A DNA stretch of 64,000 nt from Casuarius casuarius (taxonomy: Eukaryota > Chordata > Aves > Casuariiformes > Casuariidae), in assembly GCA_003342895.1 (NCBI GenBank), contig PTFA01000017.1:1362016-1426015 (forward strand), read 5' to 3'. Position 1 is the stretch's first letter. Every line of letters begins with the position of its first letter. The notes under the pieces are model-generated. The model did no database searches. It was not told the DNA's origin and was given only the letters and a program-made list of their open reading frames with translations. Positions 23,789 to 36,588 of the stretch are shown piece by piece. A program made the translations under genes and the position numbers.

Positions 23789-26706
23789 AGCATCTAAGTT
23801 TTTTTTTCCTCTCTGCTTCCATCCTGCAGCTATATTTGTAATAGAGGNTGATCTCTCTCTTCTGTTCTCATGTACAAGTGAGGGATGGTCCACCACACAG
23901 TTGAGTGACCTGGTACTGCTTCCAGAGTGCAGGAGGGCATGCCTTTTGACTGTTAGCCGAAGATTAGCATCTGGCTGCAGATAATGCCATTACAAATCAG
24001 TGGTGTTTCAGAGAAGAAGATACAAATAAAATAAGAAATAGACCCTGACACTTTTGTCTTTTAACAACTAAATTATGATCCAAAAGAAAGAAAGAAAAAG
24101 AAAAAAATCTTGTGGGGCATCTGGAAATAAAACAGATGTAACTGGTGCCAACCAAGAAAATGAACTTCTGTGCCTGTGAAGTAGGTAGAAACCAAAGAGG
24201 TCGATGGTCTCGCATTACCCTCAGATTTTCCAGAGTGTTTCTCAGTTATTATCTCAGCAGTTTTTGATACACAAATATACTGGCTGCTTAGCTAAAAGAA
24301 GGTGGAAAAGGACACTGTTCTCTAATCACTGGCTCCCCAGATGACTGTGTCATTTGCTCTTCAGACAAGAAACAGTAGGACAAAGCCCTGCAGGCAGTCA
24401 GGTTGCACATACCTGCCTCTGCTCAGTGCCACAAATGTGCAGGTCTAGCATCAGCTCTGACAGGCTTCTGGTAGCACCTACAAAAAAAAAAAAAGAATGC
24501 TGTTAGAGAATACATGTATTATTAAAGGGACAATACCCAAGCATCACACACTAAATTGAGCAAACGGAGTGCAGGAAACATACAGGTCAAGCAAGAGCAT
24601 TCTCATGGGTGTTAATACCAGAGAGATCCAAGCACTGTAGTTTATCATTCAGATAACCTTGTACATAAAGTGAAAAAGAATCCATGTAATATATCATGGG
24701 TTTATATGATACTTCCGTAATCTGGCCACATATTTAAAAAGGGTCCTATAAACTATGTGATCCTCCATTCCTATTTTTTTCCTCTCAAGCAGTTATTTTT
24801 TACTTTCTTTCTTGGAGGCCTTAGAGTCACAGACACCATTAAGAGAAACAGAATAGGAAGTTCAAATAAATCAGCCAGCTGAAGTCTCATGGGAAGCTAA
24901 AGGGCCTGGATACCCATTTTCAGTATATGGCCCTGAAAATATCAGGTGGGGCTTTCAGTGTCCTCTTACAGCACCGTACATGTTTGTGTGGAGAGCCAAA
25001 AGCACCCTTCTCTGCCCAAAAGCTTCCACCATATAGCACTTCAGGGGCCCCTACAAGCAGGCTCTCACCCCACTCTGCTTTGCAGTCCGGAAGTGAGGAC
25101 AGCCTAGCATCTTTACATAGACTGTCCTGTACATTTGCAGCTGTGCAAGCCACAATGTGGACTAATAAATAACACACTGTGTTAACATCCAACTGTGCTC
25201 TCCTTCTTAGCCCCAGTTTTAGCATTCCTGTGGGTTTGGGCTGCTTCAGAAGCTTTGAACGTAATACATCCTTCACAAGTCACACGTTGGGGACTGCTGC
25301 TCTACAGGGCACAATGGGGAAAGGGAAAGGGCACAACATCTAGCCAGTCCTGTGGTTAAAGCAGTAATCACAAACCTCACCAGGGAGTCCATCTCACCCA
25401 ACAAATAACTCATACTGCTTTCCATAAAAAACAGTGCTTGTGCACAGTCTCTTCCAAAAATTTGTTGCATATGTAGCATGTATTTTTAAACTACCAAAAT
25501 ATATGCAAAGGGATCTGTGTCATTTTTGTGCTGAGAGACAGACTACTCAAAAACACATTTGGTTAAAAGTGGTTTGCAAGATGATTTTCAAAGCACAAAT
25601 CTGTGCTGTTCTCCACAGTCCTTTTATCCACGCCCTCTTCAGTCTCAACCTGTTGAACCCAGGATTAGCATTCATAAACGCTATTCTGCTCCTCAGTCTA
25701 TACATCTTCCTCACCTATTTGCTTTCTTTGACACTGTTGAATGTTGGTTAAGAACAAAACTGTGGTGACACAGTTTCATTATTGCATTTTCCAAAGCAGT
25801 TGCTTTTGTTTCTAAACTTCAATACACTTAGTTATATTAACACAGAGTTGTGAAAGACACCAGATGGACAATACTGAAAAAATCACGTCCTTGTTGTCAG
25901 TAATACATGCCCTCGGTCATCAGCTCTCTTCCTCCCTATATCAGGAAACATTATTACATTTCTTAGAAAGAGGAAAGTATAAGAGGTTTAGGCACACAGA
26001 ATTTTCCCCATCTTCAATAAGCAGACAGATATAGCTGACCACAAAATGGCTTCTAAAACAAAGGTGGTTCATACTGCAAGCTAACACTAATGGGATGGAA
26101 AAGTCTGCTGTCAGACTTTTATAATACAGTCAAAGCTCTAGGTGTTTTCACACTTGTACTCAGCAGCTCTCATTCCATAATTGTTTGGACTGACTCTTTA
26201 TCACAAGAACCCAATGTTTTTTTCATAGGAAAGGCATGAGTTTCAAGATAATTTGCAAAAGCCTCTCATTAATTTTCATTCTTTGGCCCTTGAAATGAAG
26301 GTAAGAGTAGGGACTAAGGTGAGGGATTATGCAACATTCAAAAATAAGCATGAGAGAACCACCTCCCGTTTTGTAGAGGAAATTCCCTTTGTCCAGTTTA
26401 CTGTCCACCCTACACCTTTTGGCACCACTATGTTTTTTCAGGCTAATGTGCTATAGCTTAAACACATCCAATGGTGAAATAGGTCTGATGTTTGGCTGAC
26501 AGGATTCCAGAGTTTTTTCCCTGTGGGGAAGACTAAGGATAGTAAAGTGACAGTACAGTTAAAAAAAAAAAAAAGAAAAAAAAAGATAAGAACAGTTGCT
26601 CAAAGCTGAATTTCTCTCAGGAATTTCTGATTTTCCACAGCTGAGTACAGAGGATGTCTCTTCTCATCTGCAAGCTAAAATAAATTGCACTATTTTCTGT
26701 TTAATA
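23789..26706. other. Noncoding DNA, nothing recognised
   Basis: Minus 24920-25276 (118 aa) overlaps a plus frame and has no domain I recognise. A-rich low complexity lies at about 26561-26586. Confidence 0.4.
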
Positions 26707-26720
26707 GTGCCCTCTAGTGA
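26707..26720 (-). promoter_or_regulatory. CTCF-like motif (minus orientation)
   Basis: On the minus strand this reads TCACTAGAGGGCAC, one base from the common CTCF core CCASYAGRKGGCRS. CTCF is the vertebrate insulator and loop-anchor zinc-finger protein. Motif matches of this length occur by chance in 64 kb, so occupancy is unproven. Confidence 0.35.
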
Positions 26721-27975
26721 AATAAAAAAAATATCCAACAGCTAAGAAGAAAATTTTTCAACAGGTTAAAAATGGGGGGGAAGAACATCTCAAAATGATA
26801 TGAGTCTATTTGTTAATGATCTTACTACCACTAAGGGACTTTCATGTTAAAGTATGCCTCTACTATATTGCAGGTAGAAAGAAGTCTTACTAGGGCAGCT
26901 GCTCCTGAAATCCTGGCTGAAAATTTGGGACTAGTGGTTTATTTTATAGCATTCTAAAGAATCAGGCATGCACTCGTTCTCCTGAATGGGATAAGAGGAG
27001 CATCCGGCTAGTGCATACATTTGTTGAAGTCTGAGGCTACTGTCTGTAGTAATGAAGCATTTCTGATGCTGACAGAGAGGTTAAAGATTGATAACGTATT
27101 TGTACTCTAAATCCTTGCACCTTCCCTCAAACAACCTTTAGGCCTGCAGAAAGGCAGGTACCCTCCACCTTTCAGGGTCAATGTTACAACTTATAACAAA
27201 CAATGCCAATTCAGAAGTCTAAAGCAATCTTATAATAGCTATGTGTAAGCACCGATATTAATAATTTTATGCTGTAGTCATAACAGCTTTTTTTAAATTC
27301 ATATAGATATGAGAGGAATAAGCTAAAACACCAAAAATACATGCAGCTCGTCAGGTTTCCTCATGTGGAGTTTTCATAAAAAGTTATAAAAATAATCCAT
27401 TAATCCTGTTTTGCTGAAGTAGATAAACAGTGGTAAATCTAGCCATTGTTTTTCTTTTTTCTCACACTGTGTCCTTTTACACAAAATTCAAGTACACAGA
27501 ATAGCACATACAAGCAAAACATTAGACTCATTCTAACGCAGTTGTTTTCTAGACAGTTTTATACAACACAGAAATTAGAACTAATTGAAATGTGACCTTT
27601 ATTTAAATTCCTTCCTTACTCATAATTTGAGCTCCTCTGAAACATTTCTTACTCCTAGCTCACTTTCAGTTGTGCCACAGAAAAACTGTATTTTGAAGTT
27701 TATTCCTTAAAATGAAGTCTCACCCTCTTTTAATCAATTACTGAGCTGGCTGACATTTTAATGGTTTTTAATATTAAAAAAATAAAACAAAGTAAATTCC
27801 AATCCCTCCTCTTTTAACTGATCTAATTACCCAATTTCGTTTATGCTGAAAAACTGGAAAACCATTAGAAATGTCACTAACACAATTGTAACAACTCATT
27901 CTTTGATAGGGACAATCTGGCAATACTGCACCACAGAGAAGACAGACGGACCGCAGAAGAGCGCCCACCACAAAG
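26721..27975. other. Noncoding DNA, nothing recognised
   Basis: No gene, RNA or repeat signature is seen between the two CTCF-like motifs. Confidence 0.4.
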
Positions 27976-27989
27976 CCTCTAGGTGGCAA
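27976..27989 (+). promoter_or_regulatory. CTCF-like motif (plus orientation)
   Basis: Reads CCTCTAGGTGGCAA. The CTAGGTGGCA core fits CTCF, with a mismatch at the third base. It sits about 570 bp before the CpG island. Confidence 0.35.
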
Positions 27990-28555
27990 CATCAATTCCT
28001 TGCCACAAGCCCCTGCAGTTTTCTCCAGTTAGGGACACTGGCATCCCCACTGCAGTACAATCAGTGGCCTAACTCACTCCCCTACAACCAGCTTCTACAC
28101 AAGGTATCTAAATGACAGCGCAAAATTACCCAAAGCTGACAAGAAGTCAAAAGGCTTGGCCGGGGCGGGGGGGTGGGATTTTTGAAATAATGTCATCATT
28201 TCTATTCTGCAGGCTTTGAAAATTACTTTTAATTTACTCAAACTTGCTCACAGGCATTTTTGCTTTCCCCACCTTTTGACTCACCTTTCCATGCTATCAG
28301 TGAAGAAAGAAAAATGGTGGCTGGTTTTTGGTTTAAAGAAAAGAATAAGAAGAATAAAGAAAAGAATATAAAATGCCAGTATTTAATAACAAAATACACA
28401 ATCACAAGATTTAGCTCAGAAAGTACTGACCATCACTCCACTATGAGGACAGCAGCCCAAGTGATCCAGCAAACTTTCCTGCTCCAAAACCATATAAGGA
28501 ATTGTTTTGGTTTAATTTAACTTGATTTACTACCAAGAGTGTATAGGCTTTTGCC

Positions 28556-28930
28556 CCCGAAAATACAGCCCGGGCAATACTCTGGGCAAGGACGCAGCCC
28601 TTGCCGGCCCCTTCCCCACACAAATGGCTGCCCTAGAGGCCACGGCAATGAAGGGGCGGCCGTTAACGGCCGCCAGGGCCCAGCGGCGCGAGCCGCGGCA
28701 GCGGCACCTGCCGCCCAACGGCCGCCGCCGCCGCTGAGGACGGGCAGGCGGGAGGACGCGGGGCCGCGCTGCGTACCGCGGGCTCCCTGTGGGGCCAGCC
28801 GCCCCCCGGAGGGTCATGTCAGGCGCCGGTGGCAAAGGAGAGCGCCGAGCTGGGAAAATCTGTGGTGGGATCAGCGACGCGGCGCTGCCGAGGGCAGCAA
28901 GGGGGGAAGGTCTGCCGCCGACCACCGCCA
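28556..28930. promoter_or_regulatory. Orphan CpG island, candidate promoter
   Basis: By hand I count about 44 CpG dinucleotides in these 375 bp, against near absence of CpG in the surrounding AT-rich DNA. GCCGCC/GGCGGC and GCGCGAG-type runs dominate. In birds such islands usually mark constitutive promoters and stay unmethylated. No TATA box is obvious, as is typical of CpG-island promoters. Open frames cross it on both strands (plus 28539-29060, minus 28530-28976) but are low-complexity Ala/Arg/Pro/Gly, and I do not treat them as genes. A reasonable splice-donor match on the plus strand (CCAG/GTAGCA, about 29194-29203) would allow a noncoding first exon, but that is speculative. Confidence 0.75.
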
Positions 28931-29580
28931 CAGCATGGGAGCAGGGGCTGCTTTGGGTGTAACAGTACTGCAGCAATTACATGACAGCGGTGTGCTCTGT
29001 ATTCAGTGGGCGCAGCCCTTTCTAGTCACTCCCACCCTCCAGCCATGGGCCAGGTGTTGATCCATTACACCTGAATCAAGCCAAGGCAAATACAGGTGTC
29101 CTTAAGCCAGACTCTGTCACTGTTACCAGCTTGGCGAGATGCCCAGTCCCTCTCAGCGCATTCCCAAGGGCTGGCACAGGCCCAGAGCGGGCTCCAGGTA
29201 GCAGCCGGCGATGGCAGGCTGCCCACCCTGCAGAGCGCTCCTGCACTTGCTGAGCTTTCGCAGCAGTCTTCTCCTCAACACCAGCAGGCACTGCTGCCCT
29301 TCCTCTGCAGTGCAGCAGCAGCCACAGGAGGAAGCGGGCCTGCTCTCCAGGGCTAGCCTCTGACACTCTCTTGCTGCTCCACACCTTTCCCGAATCTTTC
29401 TTTCCCCCATCTGTGGTCAGAACATGCAGTAAGATGAGCAGGGGACAACAATGTGGGGGTGATGGGTGTGAAGTTAGGCAGCTGCGTGAACAGTAGGGAC
29501 AGAGAAGCCAAAAGAGGCCACGTATGAGCAAGAGGCAGAGACCATTCAGTGCTGCAGGGAAGATAGTGTGGGGATACAAG
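28931..29580. other. Moderately GC-rich flank of the CpG island
   Basis: GC remains above background to about 29.58 kb, giving overlapping open frames on both strands (minus 29076-29579, plus 29096-29356) with no recognised domain. It could be transcribed sequence from the island promoter or an old GC-rich repeat. Confidence 0.35.
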
Positions 29581-30650
29581 GAGGAGAGAACCCTACAGTC
29601 CTCGCAATGTCACCTCTCTCCCATCTCGTTTTTGCTTCCATAGATGAAATCCAAACCTTCATTGAGCTGCTGAATCTGAAACCCTTCTAACCCATCGTAG
29701 TTCATCCCTACCATCCTAACCCCAGATCTCTTTTTAGAGAGAATATCCTCACCCTAGAGATCATTCTCCATTCACAACAACCCTGAACTGAACTCCTAGG
29801 TCCTCCATTCTGTCCCCCACCATTCTGCCATACCTCTTCCATCAGAGACCCACTTAGCTAGGATAGGTCTTCACTCCTTGACCAACATCTTCACAAGCAG
29901 CACAGCAAGAAGGCAAGGAGCACAGGCTTAGTAAAGTATTTTCTAAATGAAAATGACTAAATTCTCTCATGCTAGATTCACAGTATAATAGTTCTGAGGT
30001 AGGTATTCATGTACCCTTTGGCCTGATCCCACTATTCCTGCAATTCAAAGCTATGGTCCACATTGGACCTCCTGCCTTCGCTCCCTTCATTTCATACACA
30101 TATCGTCTCACACATCTCAGACATGCCTACGGACAGCTTCCCCTGCTCAAAGTAATCACTTCACAAAACTCAGCTTTTGATCCTGTTTTGCTATGTGCTT
30201 GTGCTGGGAAATACCAAATTACAGCTATGAAAAAAGCTAGTCATATCTGAGATGGATTGGTCCTGTAGAATAACTCTAAGTCCTCCCTTCATGTCTTCAA
30301 CATTGTTCCCAAGAAATACAGGGTCTGGTACAGAACTGACTGTTCAAGTTATACTGTTCTTTTTCCCCCAATCAACAGCCATATTTTCAAAAACAAACAG
30401 GAAATAATGGAAGAATAGCTACAAAATGACACTATAGTCATAAGACAAAATGAAGTTCACCATTTTGTACGGACGTACCAAGTTTTGTTATCTATGGATT
30501 TGCTAAATTACTGAGCAGCCTACTGAGCACGTGCATCATAGTACCTGTTCATCGCACATTCTTCCTTTCTGCACACATTTCAAACAACCAGGCTGAATTT
30601 TACCATAACTCATCCACCTTCTTCTATTTATGCACTAACCATAGCCTCTC
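29581..30650. other. Noncoding DNA, nothing recognised
   Basis: Pyrimidine-rich in part; no supported feature. Confidence 0.4.
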
Positions 30651-30670
30651 ATGCAAATGAGGCTCATTTG
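30651..30670. promoter_or_regulatory. POU octamer inside an 8-bp inverted repeat
   Basis: The octamer ATGCAAAT (30651-30658) overlaps CAAATGAG (30654-30661), which pairs across one base with CTCATTTG (30663-30670). ATGCAAAT is the classic POU/Oct-factor site. No gene start lies nearby except the CpG island 1.7 kb away. Confidence 0.35.
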
Positions 30671-31915
30671 AATAACAGAATAGATAAAGTCAGAGGAGCT
30701 GAAAGAAGTCAAATAGAAGTCCTCCATCTCAGCAAAGGAAAGCCAGCAACTGACACCTACAGCAGATCGCTAACAGCATGATCCATCACTGTTCTGCTAG
30801 GCAGACATGCACTCAACAGCAGAGAGGTTGTACAAAACCAGACGCTTTTTCCGTGTTTCATTACTTCTCTGTCTCCCCAGTGCAGGCGAGCACCAGACAA
30901 TCATTCTTGCTTGATTTTCACTTTGCATTAATAACACTGGCTACATATGGTGCGAAGATGAGGAGATTCAGAACATCTAGGATTTGCTGCTATTTCCATT
31001 TGAAATATATTTATGCAACAAAGGATTCAAGATTAATCTACCTGAAATGCTAGAGATGTTAAGTGACAAGAAGTTGGGAACAATGATTTAGAAATGGCAG
31101 CTCAATTATACAGCTTGGAGAAAAACAAACAGAGACTGAAATTGAAACTGAAAGGCTTGTAATTCATCTTATTTTGAGCAAAAATTTGGTTAACATTCAC
31201 TTACTGGTGAATGGCCAGACTCAGCAGCAAATTGTGCTGCTTAAGGAACAGTCTGAAACCAGTTAACGGAGGAGATAAGGACAGACTCACTGTGCTTCAG
31301 AGGCTTCAGGACAGTTGCAGGAGGAAGACAGCAAAGGAAGAACACTCTCCTAGAGAGGTTCTCTGCATAGCTTTGGGCAAATGGGCAATTTCAAAGGCTG
31401 TAAGGCAAGGGATTAACTAAGACTTTTTTCCTTTCTCTTTGTGCAGAACAGAGGCCATCATAATAGCCACAGATTGTGAATAGTCATGAGGAATGACCGT
31501 GTCAAATTAGCTCCCTGTACATGCCAACAGGACTAGACTGAGCGCGTAGGATGTTTTCTGAGTCTGTCTGCGGATAAGCCTGCATGGCATCGTCTTTTGA
31601 GCTTTGCCAAGGCTGCACTCAAGACCGAACCCACTGTCCACACAGAGAGCAAGCATCTGAGTGCAGGCCATCTATTTACCCTTCCTGTTTGCCCATACTC
31701 AGATTGACAGTGTGGTAGATTTTCACATAAGGAGCGATGCAATCATGCACCAATGGGACTGTGCTCCCACCTCATCCCATGGCCTCCCCCGACCACCTAA
31801 GCTGTGAGTGGAGGGTGCCTTACTGAACAGATACATCTCCCCGAGCCCCAAAACTCCAGAGAGGACAGTGCACTGTCACGCACAGTCAAACAGGCTTCAT
31901 GCAAGGTCACTGCGT
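30671..31915. other. Noncoding DNA, nothing recognised
   Basis: Short frames without domains; no repeat tail. Confidence 0.4.
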
Positions 31916-31929
31916 GCACAAGGGGGCAG
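31916..31929 (+). promoter_or_regulatory. CTCF-like motif (plus orientation)
   Basis: Reads GCACAAGGGGGCAG. The AAGGGGGCAG core is a strong CTCF feature, with one mismatch at the first base of the consensus. Confidence 0.4.
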
Positions 31930-31998
31930 GCAGTAGTGTGCTCATAGTTGCTTCCAAAACTGTTCTTTCTGAACACCAGAGGCATAATATTACTGGGC

Positions 31999-32013
31999 GG
32001 GGGGGGGGGGGGG
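31999..32013. repeat. Poly-G tract (15 G)
   Basis: Fifteen G in a row after GGGC. A likely sequencing weak point and possible G-quadruplex former. Confidence 0.9.
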
Positions 32014-32904
32014 TTATAGTCATAATTGCTAACAGCATGTATTCAAAAATCTTGGTGTTTGTTGGGATTTTTTTTTCTGTCTCAGTTTAACCATATACTT
32101 TTGATCCTAGGTGTTGGCTGAAGGAAGAACTGTTTAGTGGGAAAAAGGAAGCTGAGATTTTTAGATTCATACCAGAGGTTTCCCTTTGGTCATGAACAGC
32201 TAAAACATTTTTAAATTTTCATTAAGGTGGAATTTCGTGTACACTGATATGAACACGAGAGATATGCTTCATTTATCTATAATTTTTATTGTTTTGGGAT
32301 ATGAGTATAGCCAACACCAATGGAGCCTGAAGCACAGAGTGTCCCAGGGATTTGCTCTCCAACCAACAACCCCTCGCAGCAATTGTGGTAGAAAAGAGAT
32401 GGTCCAGGACATGACTATGTGAAGCCACCACTATCTTTGAAGGGCTGTCATAATCTGTACCTCATGAGCAATCCTAGGGCCTGTTTCTCCATTGCCTTTA
32501 TAATTCTCATAAGCAACTAAATAGCAGCGTCAGGAGCATGCCTGGAAAGAAACAACCAACCAAATTCTGCTATTGTAACATTTTACAGTTACTCTCACTG
32601 ATGTAAATCACTACTTGAGATATTCTAAAATGTGCATAGTTTATCCCATTTACAAACAAGCCATCCGGGTTCTCTGAAAGAAAAGTTTACCTCTCAGAAG
32701 GTTAGATGGAACAGTATTTTCTCCTTCTTTCAAGATAGCGTAGAATAGAAGCAGTATTTGAACACACCAAATTACAGTGCCTCAGAGCAATGGAGAAATA
32801 GTACCTTGATGGTTTGATTTAAGGAGCTGCCTACAAATGGGAACATAGCAATGACTACCTGAGGTATTTCTAATATATCTATTACCTTCACACAACAGCA
32901 AATA
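32014..32904. other. Noncoding DNA, nothing recognised
   Basis: No supported gene or repeat. Confidence 0.4.
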
Positions 32905-32990
32905 TAGATGTTCCTCATTTCATAGATGGAGAAAGTGAAGCACAGAAAAACACATTAGTGATGTGTGATGAATGAGTCAGAGTAAAGAAA
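32905..32990 (+). repeat. MIR-like SINE remnant
   Basis: CATAGATGGAGAAAGTGAAG then CACAGA...AAACACATTAGTGATGTG follows the order of the MIR family segment 'cagatggggaaactgaggcacagagaggttaagtgac', much decayed. Only the 3' part of the family is represented. Confidence 0.45.
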
Positions 32991-33559
32991 AGGAAAGAAA
33001 GGATATCAGGAAAATCTATGTGGCTAAAAAGAGTGAGAGAAAAAAGAACTGTGAAAATTTTGGTTGAAGAGCTTATAGTGATCTTAGGATGTACTTACCC
33101 ATAGAAATGCAGAGAAACGACATGCTTAGATCAGAAAAGATAGGTACTTGCATTTTTAACCCACTAGAGACAGATGATTTTAATTTCCCTGAATTCTCTC
33201 ATAAATTATTTTGTTTGGGTACAGGGAACAAAAAGAAGAGCAATGAAAACAGCTCCAAAACAGAATATAAAACAGAATATGAGTATCTGGATATAGCACA
33301 GAATCTAAGAAAAGAACTGTAGATGGTTGCCAGGTAAATTCACTGAGAATGGTCCTGAGTCTTTTCTGTTCTTTCCTACATAATGTAACCTCCTATAATT
33401 ACAATCATATTTTAACCCTCAGAGGTCTACATGGAGTCCAGGAATAACACATACAAGAGCTCTGTTTATACAGTTAAACAGTTGTTCACACTGCAAATAA
33501 AGTGCACAAAATCAATACCAAATCAGAATTCCTTAGTCACTGGTACAGGTAGCAAGATC

Positions 33560-33650
33560 TTGCCATCATTTTACACAGACCGAAATGATACATAGAAAGT
33601 CATAGTGTCTTATACCACACTCAACCAGAAATAAACTGAAAGTATGAACC
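33560..33650 (+). repeat. Possible MIR-like SINE remnant
   Basis: CCATCATTTTACACAGACCG followed by a decayed region ending AACCAGATGG resembles the MIR 'catcattttacagag' segment. Weaker than the match at 32.9 kb and could be chance. Confidence 0.3.
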
Positions 33651-35890
33651 AGATGGCTAATAGTAGGGAGGAAACCAAACTGATACCTTTTAGAGTCCTT
33701 TTTCAAATGAGGAAGTTACAGGACTTATGGTACAGGGACAGAGAAATATAATGGAAATACTTTTGAACATATGGGAGCTACTATGGAACTAAAAAAATTG
33801 TCAGGAGAGGGACACAATCAGTCAAGCTGCATGTAAAATAGTCTTCCCATCCTATGAAAATTTCTAAGATTTTACATTTTCCTTTGCTAAATCATCATAG
33901 TCAAAAATCTCAAAAGTATTCACAGTGAAACATATGCAAAAAAAAACCTAGACAGAGAGATCACACTACACATTTTCTATTTCAATCTTTTTGAAATGGC
34001 CTGTTTCTAAAAGTGGCTTGATTTTCTAAGTGGCAAAATCAGTTGACAAAAGGAAAATTTTTTTTATTATTTCTCAGAAGGCTGAAGCACGGTGTCAAAA
34101 TTCACATAGAGAAGTGAACTGAAATTAAGTCTTTCCCACAAAAAGGCTTGTTCTGATAAATCAGATTTTATAATGAAAAAACAGCCTTTGAAAATTGTTA
34201 AGCAGCTATAGTAATTCCAGGTCTTCCACACCTGAGACCCCACAGCAAGGAGCTATTTTCAAACATTAGAGCTACCTTTTTTCTATAAGCTTTCTCTCTG
34301 TTCCCTTTTAACCATACCACATTTATTATCTTGTAGATGGCATGGAAAACATTCATGGATATTCAAGCACATAAAAGAGAGGAAAGAAGACGTGGAATTT
34401 ACTCTTTCTTTCCTTCCAAATCTGACATCAATGAAACAATTCATAATAAAAGCCATTGTAACTCTGAGAGCGCGACAATAGCTACAACTCAGATTGCTAT
34501 AGCCTAGCAATGATGGTAACAAGAAAAGCTGGAACCGGAGTATAAAGTCAAAAGATCAGCTGGCACCATCTAGTCCTTGCGAGACAGACCGTTTAACCAT
34601 TTAACCACCAATTATCCCCTTCTTTGCTATTTTCATAATGTAAACCATGAATCCTCAGCATTATCTTACAATTTTAATACGTTCCATGCATGGATGATGG
34701 TCTTGTAAAGCAGTCCATCAGCACCTTGATGCCTTTGTTCATCTTCATCCAGAACAAGCAGTATTTAGAAGAAAAAAAAATGGACTTCCCCTTAAGTATC
34801 TGTCAATCCATCTTGGGTTGTAATAATGCAATTCCTATGACAGGAAAAACATATTTATCTTCATTGAAAGTGTGCATCAGTGAGAAGAGGAAAGTAGTTG
34901 AAATGCAAATTAGAATAATAAAAAAATCAAAGTAGTTAATCATAATAAATTTCAACGCTTTAGTGGAATTAATAAAAACATACAGAACAGTCTAATATCA
35001 AATTTGTGGGTTGATGCATATAACTTCTTGTTAATTCTTAAAGCTATACAAGAGACAGGCAAACTGTCATCAAAATTTTATTAGCAATTCAAACTCCACT
35101 TACAAACTATAGCCCAGCTGTCTACAAGAGTCAGGAAGGATTTCAATTTACATCAGCTGCCCAACTGATTTCATGCAGAGGATAGAACAGCATGAAGTGT
35201 GACCTTTCTTGGGATCATCAGAAATGGTCAACAATTTAATAGACTGGTTATTCTAATACCTGTGAGCAGCAGGGGAGCTGAGACTGTAGTAACAAGATGG
35301 CAATTCAAAGCCAGCAGGGTAGGCAATAAATTACTCAGGATGACAGAAATGGAAAAAAACTTCTCATCTATAGCTTGCCATTTAAGGTCTAGAGCTAAAT
35401 TGGGAATTCATTCAACTTGTAACTTCCTTCAGCATTTCTAACCTAGACATTTAGGGACGAGGTCTAGTGAAATATTACTTTACAGGACCATATGGCAAAA
35501 TGTAATGCTGTTTAGCCCAAAGCCCTACAACTGTAATGCACAGTGTAAGGAGCCTCCAGAGCTACCTGTTCTGTACACCGTGCCACAGGCTGGAGGCAGT
35601 AGCATAAAACCAAAAGTCAGCTATGACACGTCACAAGAGGAAAACAGGCAAGCACTTTTAAATGAAATTCCCGGGTTGCCTTAGGACACAATTAACACCC
35701 TCCTGTTACGCAGGAAAGCATAAACCATATTCAATAATCCCTAACCCTCTGACCTGAGAAAAATTTCCTCCTGCCTTCAGATCTAGTGATTAGTTTAATC
35801 CTGACTCTGTAAACACAGTGCATGAACCAGGCACTTCCTGACATCCCGCCTTTTGCTGTAACCACATCAGAAAGCTGAGCTCTATTTCCA
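33651..35890. other. AT-rich noncoding DNA, nothing recognised
   Basis: No supported gene or repeat tail. Confidence 0.4.
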
Positions 35891-35912
35891 GGGGAGGGGA
35901 GGGGAGGGGAGG
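35891..35912 (+). repeat. (GGGGA)n tract, canonical G-quadruplex motif
   Basis: Four GGGG runs separated by single A residues, then GGA. This satisfies the four-G-run, one-base-loop rule for very stable G-quadruplexes. Confidence 0.85.
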
Positions 35913-36588
35913 AAATCTTCTTTGAGCCATGTCAGCAGGGCCCTGACATACTGGATTGCTGTGGTGCAAGTGGAATGCAAACAAACAGCAACACCGTGTC
36001 CTTCCAGGTCACCTACAAAATGCACTTCACCTGGTACACCTTGGCTTTTTTCGCAGCTACCTCACACGGGTGACTGAGTGCTATTCTGAGTCAAGATACT
36101 CAGGTGTCTTTTCTCCACCTCTTATAATCGCAGTCCTTAGTTTACAGCACAAGTTCCCTAAGTGCATGGCTTTGAAGGTTGTACTATCCCACTTCTATCC
36201 CTCTTTGTAACATTGTGCTGTCTCCATTTTTATTATTCCAGAGAGAAGGGCATCCGTTTCTTTCTCACTGTTGATTGAGCCTTTGACTAACAAGAGCACT
36301 CGGCACTATTCTCTCTCCAACATTCACAAGTACATACCTGTTTCTTACTGCACAGACACGAGTGAATATTGCATCACTTAGCACCTTCACTCATTCAAAC
36401 CTGTCCCTGCCAACGAACAGCAGTCACTGGAGAGAAACCTCAGGAAAGTAAAAAGGAGTAAGAATACTTACAGCAACTATGGGATCAGTTATTTTTTCTT
36501 GAAGTGATTACTTTCTGTCTATTCCTCATTAAATTCCCTGAAACTAAAAGGCAGCACATTTCAGCAATGTATGGAGGGGTAGTGTGTT
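35913..36588. other. Noncoding DNA, nothing recognised
   Basis: No supported gene or repeat. Confidence 0.4.

Noticed and set aside
24920..25276. 118-aa minus frame
   Set aside because: It overlaps an 81-aa plus frame, and I recognise no family or splice context.
28816..28905. Plus-strand ATG reading MSGAGGKGERRAGK, superficially like a histone N terminus
   Set aside because: The similarity ends after a few Gly/Lys residues; no histone fold sequence follows.
28539..29060. 173-codon plus frame and 148-codon minus frame across the CpG island
   Set aside because: Both are Ala/Arg/Pro/Gly-rich products of CpG-rich DNA that lacks stops on either strand; no domain, and each contradicts the other.
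34571..34583. Partial CTCF-like word (CACCATCTAGTCC)
   Set aside because: Several mismatches at the most constrained positions.
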